Source: Callorhinus ursinus (taxonomy: Eukaryota; Chordata; Mammalia; Carnivora; Otariidae). Taken from it: a DNA stretch of 64,000 nt. Below the pieces are notes generated by a model. It was not told the DNA's origin and made no database searches. It worked only from the letters and a program-made list of their open reading frames with translations. Positions 1-12,949 of this stretch are shown here, one piece after another (positions within the stretch are counted from its first letter, which is position 1; each line of letters begins with the position of its first letter). The stretch covers positions 13,540,782-13,604,781 of the forward strand of contig NW_020313005.1 in assembly GCF_003265705.1 (NCBI RefSeq), written 5' to 3'. The position numbers were made by a program, and so were the translations under genes.

Positions 1-1614
1 TGGCACAAAAACAGACACATAGATCAATGGAACAGAATCGAGAGCCCAGAAATGGACCCTCAACTCTATGGTCAACTTATCTTTGATAAAGCAGGAAAGA
101 ATGTCCAATGGAAAAAAGACAGTCTCTTCAACAAATGGTGTTGGGAAAATTGGACAGCCACATGCAGAAGAATGAAACTGGACCATTTCCTTACACCACA
201 CACAAAAATAGACTCCAAATGGTTGAAAGACCTAAACGTGAGACAGGAGTCCATCAAAATCCTAAAGGAGAACACAGGTAGCAACCTCTTCGACCTCAGC
301 CGCAGCAACTTCTTCCTAGAAACATCACCAAAGGCACGGGAAGCCAGGGCAAAAATTAACTTTTTGGATTTCATCAAGATAAAAAGCTTTTGCACAGCAA
401 AAGAAACAGTCCACAAAACCAAAAGACAACCGACAGAATGGGAGAAAATATTTGCAAATGACATATCAGATAAAGGGCTAGTATCCAAAATCTATAAAGA
501 ACTTATCAAACTCAACACCCAAAGAACAAATAATCCAAGCAAGAAATGGGCAGAAGACATGAACAGACATTTTTCCAAAGACATCCAAATGGCCAACAGG
601 CACATGAAAAAGTGCTCAACATCGCTCAGCATCAGGGAAATCCAAATCAAAACCTCCATGAGATACCACCTCACACCCGTCAGAATGGCTAAAATTAACA
701 AGTCAGGGAACGACAGATGTTGGCGGGGATGTGGAGAAAGGGGAACCCTCCTACACTGTTGGTGGGAATGCAAGCTGGTGCAACCCCTCTGGAAAACAGT
801 ATGGAGGTTCCTCAAACAGTTGAAATTAGAGCTACCATTCGATCCTTCAATTGCACCACTGGGTATTTACCCCAAAGATACAAATGTAGGGACCCGAAGG
901 GGTACGTGTACCCCAATGTTTATAGCAGCAATCTCCACAATATCCAAACTGTGGAAAGAGCCAAGATGTCCATCGACAGATGAATGGATAAAGAAGAGGT
1001 GGTATATATACACAGTGGAATATTATGCAGCCATCAAAAGGAATGAGATCTTGCCATTTGCAACGACGTGGATGGAACTGGAGGGTGTTATGCTTAGTGA
1101 AATAAGTCAATCAGAGAAAGACATGTATCATATGACCTCACTGATATGAGGAATTCTTAATCTCAGGAAACAAACTGAGTGTTACTGGAGTGGTTGGGGG
1201 TGGGAGGGATGGGGTGGCTGGGTGATAGACATTGGGGAGGGTATGTGCTACGGTGAGCGCTGTGAATTATGCAAGATGGTTGAATCACAGATCTGTACTT
1301 CTGAAACAACGGAACATATTTTAAGAAAAAAGAAAAAGAAGAAGATAGCAGGAGAGGAAGAATGAAGGGGAGTAAGTCAGAGGGGGAGACGAACCATGAG
1401 AGATGATGGACTCTGAAAAACAAACTGAGGGTTCTGGAGAGAGGAGGGTAGGGGGATGGGTTAGCCTGGTGATGGGTATTAAAGAGGGCACATTCTGCAT
1501 GGAGCACTGGGTGTTATGAACAAACAATGAATCGTGGAACACTACATCAAAAACTAATGATGTAATATATGCTGATTAACATAACAATAAAAAATTAAAA
1601 AAAATAAAAAATAA
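1..1614 (+). mobile_element. Carnivore L1 LINE, ORF2 C-terminal part and 3' UTR
   Basis: The reading frame is open from base 1 to a TGA at 1147-1149 (382 codons). It encodes the C-terminal third of L1 ORF2p, after the reverse transcriptase core, including the CCHC-like Cys/His region ([18 protein letters not shown], about residues 224-241 of the open stretch) and the usual SLI carboxyl end. A G-rich 3' UTR (1150-1590) and an A-rich tail to about 1614 follow. The 5' part lies outside the window, so length and target-site duplication cannot be judged. The lack of any stop or frameshift over 1.15 kb marks this as one of the youngest L1 copies in the window. It lies in PGR intron 3, antisense to the gene. 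Confidence 0.9.
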
Positions 1615-2139
1615 AAATTCTCCGGAGAGAAACTCCCTCAATTAAGGCCACAAAGGATTTAAAAAAAAATTAAACTGTGCCAAATATGTGTTTATAATCC
1701 AAAATTTCAAAAGGCCCAATGAGTGAGAAGTAGCAGAGATAATAAACAAAGTGCTGGAATTGGCTCACAACAGCCTATGAAAACTTATGAAGTATTCGGG
1801 AATATTAAGAGCCAGTTTTTAAAACATTGGTAGCCTGAAATTTGTTAGAAAGGAGTATTTATACTACAGTCATGGGGAAATTCTCTAAAAAATAATGGCT
1901 TTTTTTAAACCACTGTGCTACAGTGGCATAATTAGATCTGGAGTTATGGGACTTTGGAATTACTGACTACAAATATTCACAACAAGGTTATTTACAATTA
2001 TTAAAGTTATATGGAAAAAGAATGGAAACACAAAAAAGAGAAATGCTAGTAAAAATAAGACAGATTTATAAAAGAAACAAGTATAGTATCTAAAAAATGT
2101 ACATCACTAAAATGAAGAAATAGTAAACTTGAAAACATA
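1615..2139. other. Intron 3 sequence, no feature seen
   Basis: AT-rich unique-looking sequence after the L1 tail. No exon, RNA gene or repeat family recognised. Confidence 0.4.
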
Positions 2140-2800
2140 ATTGACTAAATTACACAGAATATAGCACAGGTATATAACAATACAGGAAATATTAAATAGA
2201 ATAAAGATATATAGAAGACAGAATGGACTAGAAGACAGAATGGGCTAATTAATACATGTCTAGTAAGTGTTCAAGAGGTAGAAAAATGTGGAGTCAGGCA
2301 AAATTTGAAGAACACTGGGAAGAATACTCCTGGTATTTATGAAACACACAAATTCTCAGATTTAGAAATCATGATTTACAAGTAGAACAAATGAAACTAA
2401 AATATAATTGGTTATTAGAGTAAAATTGGAGAACCAAGTATAAAAACATTTTATATAAATATAGAGAAAATATTGCCTCAAAGAAACTGTTAGATCAATG
2501 GGAGAATTCTCAGAAAAAAAAATGATACATGCCAGAAGATAATAGATGAACATCTTTAAGGTATGGGGGGAAAAAAAGTCAACCTAAAATTTTTAAACTA
2601 CCAAAATCATCATTCAAAAATGAAGATTAAAAAAAGATATTTTAAGTGGAAGCAAATGAGTTTATCATTAACAATTTCCCACAGAAAGAACTTATAAAAA
2701 TTTTATTTCAAAAATAAACTGAATGAAAGACTGAGTTGGAAAAAAAAACCAACAGGTAAACACATAGGTAGATCTTTTAGACTGAATAAAATAATAATGA
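2140..2800 (+). mobile_element. Probable ancient L1/HAL1 ORF1-derived remnant
   Basis: Heavily decayed sequence whose order of phrases resembles the ORF1 part of old L1 or HAL1 elements: a run on 'agacagaatgg', a stretch near 2500-2540 on 'ccagaagataat', then 'gtcaacctaaaat', 'aatgaagatt' and 'aactgaatgaaagactgag'. No reading frame survives. Assignment is by resemblance only. Confidence 0.4.
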
Positions 2801-4067
2801 TTACTAATTCTGGATCATGATCTGAAATGAATGTTGTTTACTTTGCCATGGCCTCTCTGCTATTTGCTATTTCTGGCAAAAAAAAAAAATTATATTGAGT
2901 GGATTACACAAGGTGTTCACATGATAATGCCAGGCCTATTGCATGGAGGCAAAGGAAGAGTATTATATTGGATATTAAAATGTAAGTTTTATGGCAGCCA
3001 GAAAGCTTTTTAGGAATTGGATGAGAAACCAAGATCAGCAGACAGGGAATGGTGCAAATCAAATCCTTTGATATTATGAGGATCGTAATAAGCCTTGCTG
3101 TAGTTTTGGTGGATTTATAGGCAATTATCCTAATAGTAGCTCTAAGAAATCATGTCTAGATATATATTTTTACTTTGGGTTAAAAAAAGGATGATGTTGC
3201 TGGGATCAGTACACTGGGACTATGCTCTAACAACCCGTTTGGCACTGATTTAACTTGCTTTTCCTTTTTCAGTTTCCACCTCTACTTCCCAGAGCAAAAA
3301 CTATGCTAGAATTGTTTTAAATCATCCAACTAAAGTCAGACTACAAATGGAGGAGAATCTTTGTACCCCTCAATCCTGACCTTTTACTGGATCTAGAAAT
3401 AGGAGATACTGCCAGATATTATTGAATACGTTCTACCTGGCAGACATAAAAGCAGTCCCCCAAAACAAACAAACACCACTAAAAAACACCCCCAAAACAA
3501 ACAAAAACAAAGAAATGAAAATGAGTGCTCTAAGGGATATCCTTAATCTAGCATGTATGAAATGGTATTTAGGGTGAACAAGCAGGGAGTGACCAGAAGA
3601 CATCATTTGGCTGCAGGTTTCAATTCAGTGTGAGGTACTGTCTTGGGATGGGTTGCTGATTCAAAGACCAGGGTTTGAGTAGAAAAGGAAATGCAGATAA
3701 GAGGAAGACCATGAGAGATCTAAAAAGGTAGGTGGCAGGCATCACCCAAAGCAATTCCTGCATCAAAGAGAGGGCAGATGATTTCAGTTTTTATAGTAAT
3801 CAAAGGCATAGACTAAGTTTCTATACATCCATAAAAGTTACTGTTCAGGAATTTTGGAATTCTACAGAAAAAAATTGAGGCTTATTGTCTTCATGTGTAG
3901 GAGAAGAAAAAAAGAACACAACTTTACTACACAACCCATATTCTGTAGCCCAGAAAATAATTCTCTTTGCCAAGAGATGTGGGGGTGAATCTAGGGGAAG
4001 GAGGAAGTAGGAGAGAAACTAGCTTTCTAACATAACCCTTTAAAATCTGAAGAAAAGGCTCTCTACC
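2801..4067. other. Intron 3 sequence, no feature seen
   Basis: No gene or named repeat recognised. A short CAAAA-rich stretch lies at about 3465-3510. Confidence 0.35.
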
Positions 4068-4071
4068 AAAA

Positions 4072-4122
<51 letters not shown>
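4068..4122. repeat. (AAAT)n microsatellite
   Basis: About 14 uninterrupted AAAT units. Such tracts often descend from the A-tail of a SINE, but no SINE body is visible next to it. Confidence 0.95.
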
Positions 4123-4740
4123 CCAATCCTATAAAAAGTCTCCGGCTTAAAAAAAAATTCAGCTAATATTAAATATGCTTTTAATCATTCTTTTACATAG
4201 AAAGCTACATATTTTGTAAGAACTAATTACCTTTATAATAAGTTAGCATTTTTACCACAAATGCAAAATACAGAGCTGTATTCATTTTAGAATTTTCTGT
4301 GAGTCATTACACAAACATGTTTTCCAAAGGAAAGAAGTTAAAAGCAGAATACTTAAATTAGAAGATATATTACCATCCTTCAGTGTGTAACTATCTTTCC
4401 TACTCAGTACCGTACAGCAATGAACAAAATGCAAGAGTTCACTGTGACCTGGTAAGGGCAAGGAAGTGATTCATTAAAAATAAGAATGATATGCAACTAA
4501 GTGACCCAATAACTCAAACACAATTCTAACAATCAGAACATAGTCGCTGAAGCTGGTAAGAACAATCTGCAATATCTATGTCATGACATATCAAAACATT
4601 AATATTTTTTACTTCTGATATTCTACCATATGTTTTATTAAATCTTTAAAAATGTTTCAATTTTCTCTCTTTGTTTCATTTTTTGTTATTTAAATGGTTT
4701 CTATATCAGAAATGAGAAACCTCAAGAAGGAGTGATAAAC
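4123..4740. other. Intron 3 sequence, no feature seen
   Basis: AT-rich sequence with no recognised gene or repeat. Confidence 0.35.
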
Positions 4741-4876
4741 GGAAGAAGGAAGGAAGGAAGGAAGGACGGAAGGAAGGAGGGAGGGAGGGAAGGAAGGAAG
4801 GAAGGAGAGAAGGAGGTAAGGAAGGAGGGAAGGAAGGAAGGAAAGAAGGAAGGAAGGAAGGAAGGAGGAAGGAAAA
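4741..4876. repeat. (GGAA)n purine-rich microsatellite
   Basis: About 135 bp of GGAA units with GGGA, GAGA and GGTA variants. The strand is wholly purine except for a few bases. GGAA is the core of ETS-family sites and such tracts can form triplex structures; any function here is speculation. Confidence 0.95.
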
Positions 4877-6273
4877 GGATGTATCTCCATTTTCAGTAGT
4901 GTGTACGCAATTATTACTTAAGGGAAACTCTTCTAATTTAGGAAGAATCCAACCAGGAGCGACCCTGATTATCACTCAAAAGGATGCTCTCACATTCTCA
5001 GTAGACCACAAGTACACTTCCCCTTACTCCAGAAATTTAATACAGGACTAGTAAATAGAATCTAATCCAGAAATTCAGTATCTTTCTGATTTATAAGAAT
5101 TGGATTATTGACACTACAGACTTTCGTTACTAACTTTCCCAGGCAAAACATCAGGACCATGGCATATCAGAGTGTGTTGCCAGCTTCTTTCTAATAAACC
5201 TCTGTGCAAATCTACTTGTGAAATAATTAAATGCACCACTATTTTATTTCTCAGTGTGTGATGTGACCACATATAAATTAGAATTCAATCAATCTTTCTT
5301 TCATATATGTCTGAAATGCAGTAAGGCTTTTTTTCCTTTTTTTAAAATCTCAGAATTATCCTTCAGAAACAGATACTGCATTATATATTAGTCCTATGAA
5401 CACTCTAACATTATGAAACTCTAAATTATTCTGAATGACAATATGTTGCCAAAGACAAATTAAACTGAAATAACTTCAAACAGCGGTAGTTTGGAAGGTT
5501 TGTAGAGAATACCTGATTTAAAAAAAAGAGGCAAAGAAATTTGATAAGGAATTAGTCTGAGTTTAGGGAAGAATATACCAAAAGCTTCAAAATATCTGTT
5601 AATGTCTTATTCCTTACAACAAAAACGAAGAAAATATAAAAAATGATCTGATATTAAAAACTGAGTGATAGATACATAGGTATTTATTTATTTTTATTAA
5701 TTCAGTAGGCTTAATATATTCTATAATTAAGTAATATAGCAAGTTGTTATATTATGGGAAGCCATTAAAAAACTTTTATGGGGCAAATATTAAAATGGTT
5801 ATATTATGTGAATGACTATATTTAGCTTGGGATAGATTTCCAGCTACAGTACTATACATAGATTCAAAAAGTGCTACATATCAAATATTTTAGATAAAAT
5901 GATGATGAACTCTGTCAAATGATTAGCTGACTTACAGAGTGGCTGTATTGAGAAGAAGAGATACTGCTTGCAAAGGTTTGTGAAATTAGTTTGAATAAAA
6001 TTACTCATGAAATGTGAGACTAGACATGCACTACTTCTAATTCAGTAGATTTTTGCACGTGACTTAAATATTTGCATGTGACTTAAAAATTAACTAAATT
6101 AATACATTATATAAGTAAGCATTTGACTATTTTATCTACAGCCCCAGAAGTTTATATACTAATTTTGCCCAAAATACATTTGCATTTTTTAAATGGGAAA
6201 ATGGGGGACTTGCCCTACAGCTTAGTTAGTCTGGGACAGTGTCAGTTTATACCTGTTAGCCAAGTTTACTTAT
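4877..6273. other. Intron 3 sequence, no feature seen
   Basis: AT-rich sequence with no recognised gene or repeat family. Confidence 0.35.
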
Positions 6274-6460
6274 TTTTTTAAAGATTTTATTTATTTATTT
6301 GATAGAGAGAGAGAGAAAGCATGAGCAGGGTGAGGGGCAGAGGGAGAAGCAGTTTCCCTGCTAAGCAGGGAGCCCAATGTGGGGCTCGATTTCTGGACCC
6401 CAGGATCATGACTTGAAGCCAAAGGTGGACACTTAACTGACTGAGCCACCCAGGCACCCC
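6274..6460 (-). mobile_element. CAN-SINE (tRNA-derived carnivore SINE)
   Basis: Read on the minus strand it starts GGGGTGCCTGGGTGGCTCAG, passes through the CT/GA-rich middle and ends in a TAAATAAATAAAATCTT-type tail. Imperfect flanking repeats (ccaagtttact / cccagtttagt) are compatible with a decayed target-site duplication. Confidence 0.93.
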
Positions 6461-8044
6461 ATCCCAGTTTAGTTACTGATAGTGCTCTATTTCATCCTCA
6501 CTCTATTTCATCCAATCCCAGTTTGGATGATGACTTTTACAGTAACTGGCCATATAAGGTAGTATACTGATTGAAGTAAATTATGTAAAAAGAGAAAAAT
6601 CCCTAAGATTTAAGGGAAACTGGGGCACAGGATGGCAATAGGAAACCTTGGGAAATACGACAAAATCGAGGATACTATCCCTGGACAATGATAACTATCT
6701 GCTCACATTTCTGCCTATTTCTTAACATAATCTCTGAGGTTAGGGCTATTTACCTCTGAATTAAATTCTGTCCTATAATGGAACGAATTCTTCCCTTAAG
6801 CAGAAGAAATATAAGAAAAATGAAGTTAGTTACAACAGCTTTGCACCAACATGGTCTTGCTATCCACCCTTCTCTGATGCTAAATTAGTCTATGCCTCTA
6901 GAATGGTATCTTTTTCTTTCTTCCCAGTTCTGAGTCTTCTCTAAAGCTCTCTTCTTTTTGTTATTCTATTTCTCACTGAGCATCTGTGTTGTTGACTAGA
7001 ACCAAAGTTTCTCTTCTGAATGAACCCCAGTTTCTTGCAGGGAGAGAAATCTTTCCTCTGAATGAGCCCATTTCTTGATGGTTGTGTATCTGATCACTTC
7101 TGCTTTGATAAATTTGCTCCATCTTCCATTATAAGAGTAGAGATGCTGAAGTAAGTAAAATGAGGGCAAACTCCAATCCAAGCTCATTCAAGGGCTTTCA
7201 ACCTTTTCAGATATGAAAAGCTACATTAAACTCTGTTCCCACAAAATCCCTTTCCCTGCAGTGACTGAAGAGATGGGAAAATTTCACAAGAAATTCACAC
7301 TTCATATGAAGGACAAGTAAGAGTTCATGAAGAGTAAAGGGAGAATGGTACAGGCAAAAGTAAAACACATGCAAAGACAGGTGAGAGCCAGTGACTATAG
7401 TGTAGGTTCCCAAAGGATTGGTGGGAGAAGGGCTTAGAAAAAGAGAGACTAGCTGCTATGTGAGGAAAGGCTCCATGTGCTGCATTTAGAAATTTGGGTT
7501 TTATTCCATGGACAGTCCATGAATAGCTTGTTAGAAAAATCACTGCTTCCACTGCCTACAAAACAGTCAAACTCCAGATATCAGCTGGCCCAAAGTAACT
7601 TTGAAGCTTCATTTCTTGCTGTTCCCACTAAATAAGTGACTTTTCTGAAAATTTATCACTGAAACACATCATGTTTTTTTTCAGATACACAGTATTTTCA
7701 TTGTAAACACCTTTCTCCTTTTCCACTTTAAAGTATCTATTTATTCTTTGAAAATCTCCTCTTTGAAAAGCTTTTGCCAACTCCCTCACTTAGAATTAAT
7801 TCTTTTTCTATATTTGTGTAGCAATGTATGGTACCTTTCTTAAACCAATTACTCTTCTGTTTGATAATTATTTTACTAGAGATTAGATTATACTGTACTA
7901 CTTAACTCAGTGACTGAGTTAAGCAAGGTGCTTAATGCAGTGGACACTCAAAAAATATTGGTCTAATACACTCTTTCCCAGAGTGCAACACATACTATTC
8001 ATGGAACACAAGCTATTTTTAGGTGGTATCTTGATTACATATTT
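6461..8044. other. Intron 3 sequence, no gene seen
   Basis: No named repeat recognised. A near-perfect palindrome with 11-bp arms and a 1-bp centre lies at 7901-7923 (see findings). Confidence 0.35.
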
Positions 8045-10290
8045 AAGTTCTTATGAATTTAATAAAGGCTGTATATGACAAACCCACAGCTAATATTATA
8101 GTTAATGGTGAAAAACTGTGAACTTTTCCTTTAAGATCAGGAACAAGGCAAGGATGTCCACTCTTGCCACTTTTATTCACAATATCACTGGAAGTCCTGG
8201 TCATAGCAATCAGAGAAGAAAAAGAAATAAAAGTCATCCAAATTAGTAAGGAAGAAGTGAAACTGTCACTATTGCAGATGACATGATATTACAAATAGAA
8301 AACACTAAAGACACCACCAAAAAAACTATTAGAAGTAATAAATAAATTGAGTAAAGTTTCAGGATACAAAATTAATATACAGAAATCTGCTGTGTTTCTA
8401 TATACAAATAACAAAGTATCAGAAAGAGAAATAAGAAAACAATACTATTTACAATTGTACCAAAAAGAAAAAATTCTTAGAAAAAAACTTAATCAAGGAA
8501 GTGAAAGACTGGTGAAAACTATAAGATATTAATGAAAGAAATTGAAGAGGATACAAATGGAAGTGTATACCATGCTCATGGATTGGAAAAATTAGTATTG
8601 TTGAAATGTCCATGCTATCCAAAGCAATCTACAGATTCAGTACAATCCGTATTTGCTAATACCAATAGTGTTTGTCATGGAACTAGAGCAAATAATTCTA
8701 AAATTTGTATGGAACTACAAAAGGCCTTGAAGAGCCAAAGCAGTCTTGAGAAAGAACAAAGCTGGAGGTATCACATTTCCAAATTTCAAGATATACTACA
8801 AAGCTGTAGTAATCAAAACAGTATAGTACTGGCACAAAAACAGACACATAGATCAATGTAACAGGATAGAGACCCAGAAATGAACCAATCTTATAGGGTA
8901 AATTAATCTATGACAAAGGAGGCAACAATATGTAATAGAAAAAAGACAGTCTCTTCAATAGTGCTGTGAAAACTGGACAGATATGTGCAAAAGAATAAAA
9001 TTGGATCACTTTTTTACACCATACACAAAAATAAACTCAAAGTGGATTAAAGACCTAAATGTAAAACTGGAAACCGTAAAACTCCCAGATGAAAACACAG
9101 ATAGTAATCTCTTGAACATGAGCCTTAGCAACATTTTTCTAGTTATGTCTCCTCAGGCAAGGGAAATAAAAACAAAATTAAACTAGTGGGACTATAAACT
9201 ATAAAAAGCTTTTGCACAGTGAAGGAAACCATCAACAAAGCAAAAAGTCAGCCTAACAAATGGAAGAAGATATTTTCAAATGATATCTCTGATAAAGTGT
9301 TAATATCCAAAATATATAAAGAACTTACATGATTCAATACCAAAAAAAAAAAAAAACTGATTAAAAATGGGCAGAGGACCAAAATAGACATTTTTCCAAA
9401 GACATATAGATGGCCAAAAAACACATGAAAGATGTTCAACATCACTAATCATCAGGGGAATGCAAACCAAAACCACAATGAGATATCACCTTACACCTGT
9501 CAGAATGACTGGAATCAAAAAGGTAATAAATAACAAGTGTTCAAAGGATGTGGAGAAAAAGGAAGACCTGTGCTCTGTTAGTGGGAATGAAAATTGGTGC
9601 AGCCACTATGGGAAACAGTATGGAGGTTCCTCAAAAAATTAAAAATAGAAATAACATATGATTCAGTAATTCCACTACTGGATCTCAAAGAAAACAAAAA
9701 CACTAATTTGAAAAGATATATGCACCCCTATGTCTATTTCAGCATTATAAATGACAACCAAAATATGAAGCAACCCAAGTGTCCATCAATAGATGAATGG
9801 ATAAAGAAGATGTGGTATACATGTGCAATGGACTGTCATAAAAAAGAATGTGATTTTGCCATTTGCAACAACATAGATGGACTTTGAGGGTATTATGTTA
9901 AGTGAAATACATCAGACAAAGTCAAATACCATATGATTTCACTAATATTTGAAATCTAAACAAATAAAAAAGCAGAAATAGACCCATAAATACAGAGGCC
10001 AAACATGGTTGCCAGAGTGGAAGGAGCTGGGACTATCAGCAAAATAGGCGAAATTGAGTGAGAGGTACATGTTATCTATTCATGAAATGAATAAGTCATG
10101 GGGGTGAAAGCTACAGCATAGAGAATTAAATCAGTGGTATTGTAATAGCATTGTATGAAGACAGATTGTAGCTACCCTTATGATGAGCATAGCATAATGT
10201 ATAGAGTTGTCAAAACACTATGTTTTACACCTGAAACTAAAGTAACTTGTATGTCAAGTATATCTCTATAGAAATATACATATATATGTG
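8045..10290 (+). mobile_element. Older L1 LINE, RT region to 3' end
   Basis: This copy runs from the reverse transcriptase part of ORF2 (a degenerate RT active-site region near 8272-8290, 'cagatgacatgat') through the C-terminal region to an older-style 3' UTR ending near 10270. The frame is broken many times; fragments of coding sense survive at 8532-8861, 8983-9186 and 9594-9887. Divergence from the young copies suggests an older (L1MA-like) subfamily. A CA/TA microsatellite sits at its 3' end. Confidence 0.88.
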
Positions 10291-10296
10291 TGTCTG

Positions 10297-10300
<4 letters not shown>

Positions 10301-10340
<40 letters not shown>
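10301..10340. repeat. (CA)n/(TA)n microsatellite
   Basis: Fifteen CA units followed by five TA units, lying between an L1 3' end and a SINE head. Confidence 0.95.
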
Positions 10341-10534
10341 AAAGGCCACCTAGGTGGCTCAGATGGTTAACTGTCTGCCTTCCACTCAGGTCATGATCTC
10401 AGGGTCCTGGCATCAAGCCCCCACATTGGGCTCCCTGCTCAACAAGGAGATTGCTTCTCCCTCTCCTTCTTTTGCTCACCCTGCTTGTGCCCTCTCGCTC
10501 TGTCAAATAAATAAATAAAATCTTAAAAAAAAGA
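10341..10534 (+). mobile_element. CAN-SINE
   Basis: Diverged head (GGCCACCTAGGTGGCTCAG), B-box region, CT-rich stretch and AAATAAATAAATAAAATCTT tail, all in order. Confidence 0.92.
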
Positions 10535-10663
10535 AATATGTATACATGTGTATATATATCTAAAAGAAAAAAACTACAAAAAGCTTATGAGTTCATTCTA
10601 ATGTGTTTTAGAAAAATTATAACTATTACATCAAATGCATATCAGAAATATTGCTTAAGAAAT

Positions 10664-12310
10664 GGTTAAGTGATGGAAACATCACAATTCCAGACTTCAA
10701 GTTATATTACAAAGCTGTAGTGATCAAGACAGCATGACACTGACTCAAAAATAGACACATAGATCAGTGGAACAGAATAGAAAACCCAGAAATGAACCCA
10801 CAACTATATGGTCAATTAATCTTTGATAAAATAGGAAAGAATATCCAATGGAAAAAAGGCTGTCTTTTCAAAAAATGGTGTTGGGAAAACTGGACAGCAA
10901 CATGCAAAAGAATTAAACTGTATCCTTTCTTACACCATACACACACACAATAATGTGAGACAGGAAACCATCAAAATCCTAGAGGAGAAAGGAAGAAACC
11001 TCTTTGACATCAGCCATAGCAACTTCTTACTAGATATGTCTCCTGAGGCAAGAGAATAAAAAACAAAAATAAACTATTGGGACTACATTAAAATAAAAAC
11101 TTCTGCATAATGAAGGAAACAATCAACAAAATTAAATGGCAATCTATGGAATGGGGAAGACATTTGCAAATGACAGATAAAAGGTTAGTACACAAAATCT
11201 ATAAAGAACTTATAAAACTCAACACCCAAAAAACAAATAATCCAGTTAAGAAATGGGCAGAAGACATATAGATGGCTAACAGACACATGAATAAATCCTC
11301 AACATCATTCATCGTCAGGGAAATACAAATCAAAACTAAAATGAGATACCACCTCACATCTGTCAGAATGGCTAACATGAACAACACAAGAAACAACAGG
11401 TGTTGGTGAGTATGCAGAGAAAGGGAAACCTTCTTACACTGTTGGTGGGAAAGCAAACTGGTACATAGTCTGAAAAACAGTATGCAGGTTCCTCAAAAAC
11501 TTAAAAATAGAACTACCCTATGATCCAGCAATTGCACTAATAGGTATTTTTGCAAAGGATACATAAATATTAATTTGAAAGGATACAGGCACCCCAATGT
11601 TTATTTTTCAATTTTTTAATTTTTTAAAGATTTTTATTTATTTATTTCAGAGAGGGAGAGAACGAGAAGGGAGGAGGGGCAGAGGGAGAGGGAGAAGCAG
11701 ACTCCCTGCTGAGCAGGGAGCCCAACATGGGCTCGATCCCAGGACCCTGGGATCGTGACCTGACCCAAAGGCAGATGCTTAACTGACTAAGCCACCCAGG
11801 TGCCCGCACCCCAAAGTTTAGATAGCAGCATTATGAACAATAGCCAAATTATGGAAAGAGCCCAAATGTCCATCGACTGAGGAATGGATAATGAAGATCT
11901 GATATGTATATACAATGGAATATTACTCAGCTACAATAAAGAATGAACTCTTATCATTTGCAACAATGTGGATGGAGCTAAAGTGTATTATGCTAAGTGA
12001 AATAAGCCAATCAGAGAAAGAGAAACACCATATGATTTCAATCACAAGTGGAATTTAAGAAACAAAACAAATGAACATAGGGGTGAAAAAGGAGAGATGC
12101 ATGCAAACCAAGAAACAGACTGATGCTAAGTAGAGGGGAAGTGGTCAGGGAGATGGGTGAAATGGGTGGTGGGGATTAAGGAAGGCACTTGTGATGACCA
12201 CTGGGTGTTGTATATGTAAGTGATGAATCATTAAATTCTACGCCTAAACTAAAATTACACTGTACGTTAACTAACAGATTTAAATAAAACTTTGAAGAAA
12301 GAAAAAAAGA
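10664..12310 (+). mobile_element. L1 LINE, 5'-truncated, split by a SINE
   Basis: Starts in the middle of ORF2 ('acatcacaattccagacttcaa' region) and continues through the C-terminal coding region, the 3' UTR ('gggtgttgtatatg') and an A-rich tail near 12310. Many stops and frameshifts. An antisense CAN-SINE at 11604-11805 interrupts it. Possible weak target-site repeats (cttaagaaatgg / cttgaaaaaatg). Confidence 0.88.
11604..11805 (-). mobile_element. CAN-SINE inserted in an L1
   Basis: Full-length antisense SINE. It is flanked by a 15-bp target-site duplication with one mismatch, gcaccccaatgttta (11589-11603) and gcaccccaaagttta (11806-11820). The duplicated bases are L1 ORF2 sequence, so the SINE is younger than the L1. 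Confidence 0.95.
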
Positions 12311-12378
12311 ATACTTGAAAAAATGAAACTTAAAAGGGGGGAAGAACAAAAAAGAAAATATATTTATAAGGGGGGGAA

Positions 12379-12564
12379 GGGCACTTGGGTGGCTCAGATG
12401 GTTAAGCATCTGCCTTTGGCTCAGATCATGATCTCCAGGAACTGGGGTGGAGCCCCACATCAGGCTCCCTGCTCAGCAGGTAGTCTGCTTCTCCCTCTCC
12501 CTCTGCCCCTTCCCTTGCTCTGTCTCTCTCTCTCAAATGAATAAGCAAAATCTTAAAAAAAAGA
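12379..12564 (+). mobile_element. CAN-SINE
   Basis: Head GGGCACTTGGGTGGCTCAG, body and AATAAGCAAAATCTTAAAA tail. It follows closely after the tail of the preceding L1. Confidence 0.93.
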
Positions 12565-12619
12565 AGGGGGAAAAAGAAAATGGCTAAGTGAAATGAAAAT
12601 ATTAAAGGATTCAGGAGTG

Positions 12620-12870
12620 ACTCCTCTCCCTGATACTTCCTATTAACTCACCCTGTATAATAATTTTTGATAGCACTTACCATAATTTAACATAAGTATT
12701 TATTGCTCCTCTCCCCGGAATGTAAGCTCCATTAGGGTAGATGGTTGGTTGGTTATTTATTTATTTATGCATGTATATATGTATGTATGTATATATTTAT
12801 GGCTGTTATACTCCCGGAACTTAGAATAGTACCTGGTAAATAGTAAGGGCTCAATATACAGTTACTTAAA
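12620..12870 (+). mobile_element. Probable L2 LINE 3' end
   Basis: Carries the L2-type order 'tgtaagctccattagggtag' followed by 'acctggtaaatagtaagggctcaata'. The two parts are separated by a short TTAT/GTAT microsatellite at about 12757-12797. Decayed; called by resemblance. Confidence 0.5.
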
Positions 12871-12949
12871 GAGAATGAGGAAGGGACATAGGGTGATAGG
12901 GATTGATGGAGAGAGGGAGGGATGGAGATCATTGTACTTGACCAATTCA

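Noticed and set aside
52..1149. 365-codon open frame as a host gene
   Set aside because: It is the C-terminal part of L1 ORF2, recognisable from the [15 protein letters not shown]-like and SEISQSEKD phrases.
4690..4975. Pro/Ser/Leu-rich minus-strand frames
   Set aside because: Translation of the GGAA microsatellite in two frames.
6274..6460. tRNA gene from the tRNA-like head of CAN-SINEs
   Set aside because: The A-box resemblance is the SINE's ancestral tRNA part; no acceptor stem or full cloverleaf is present.
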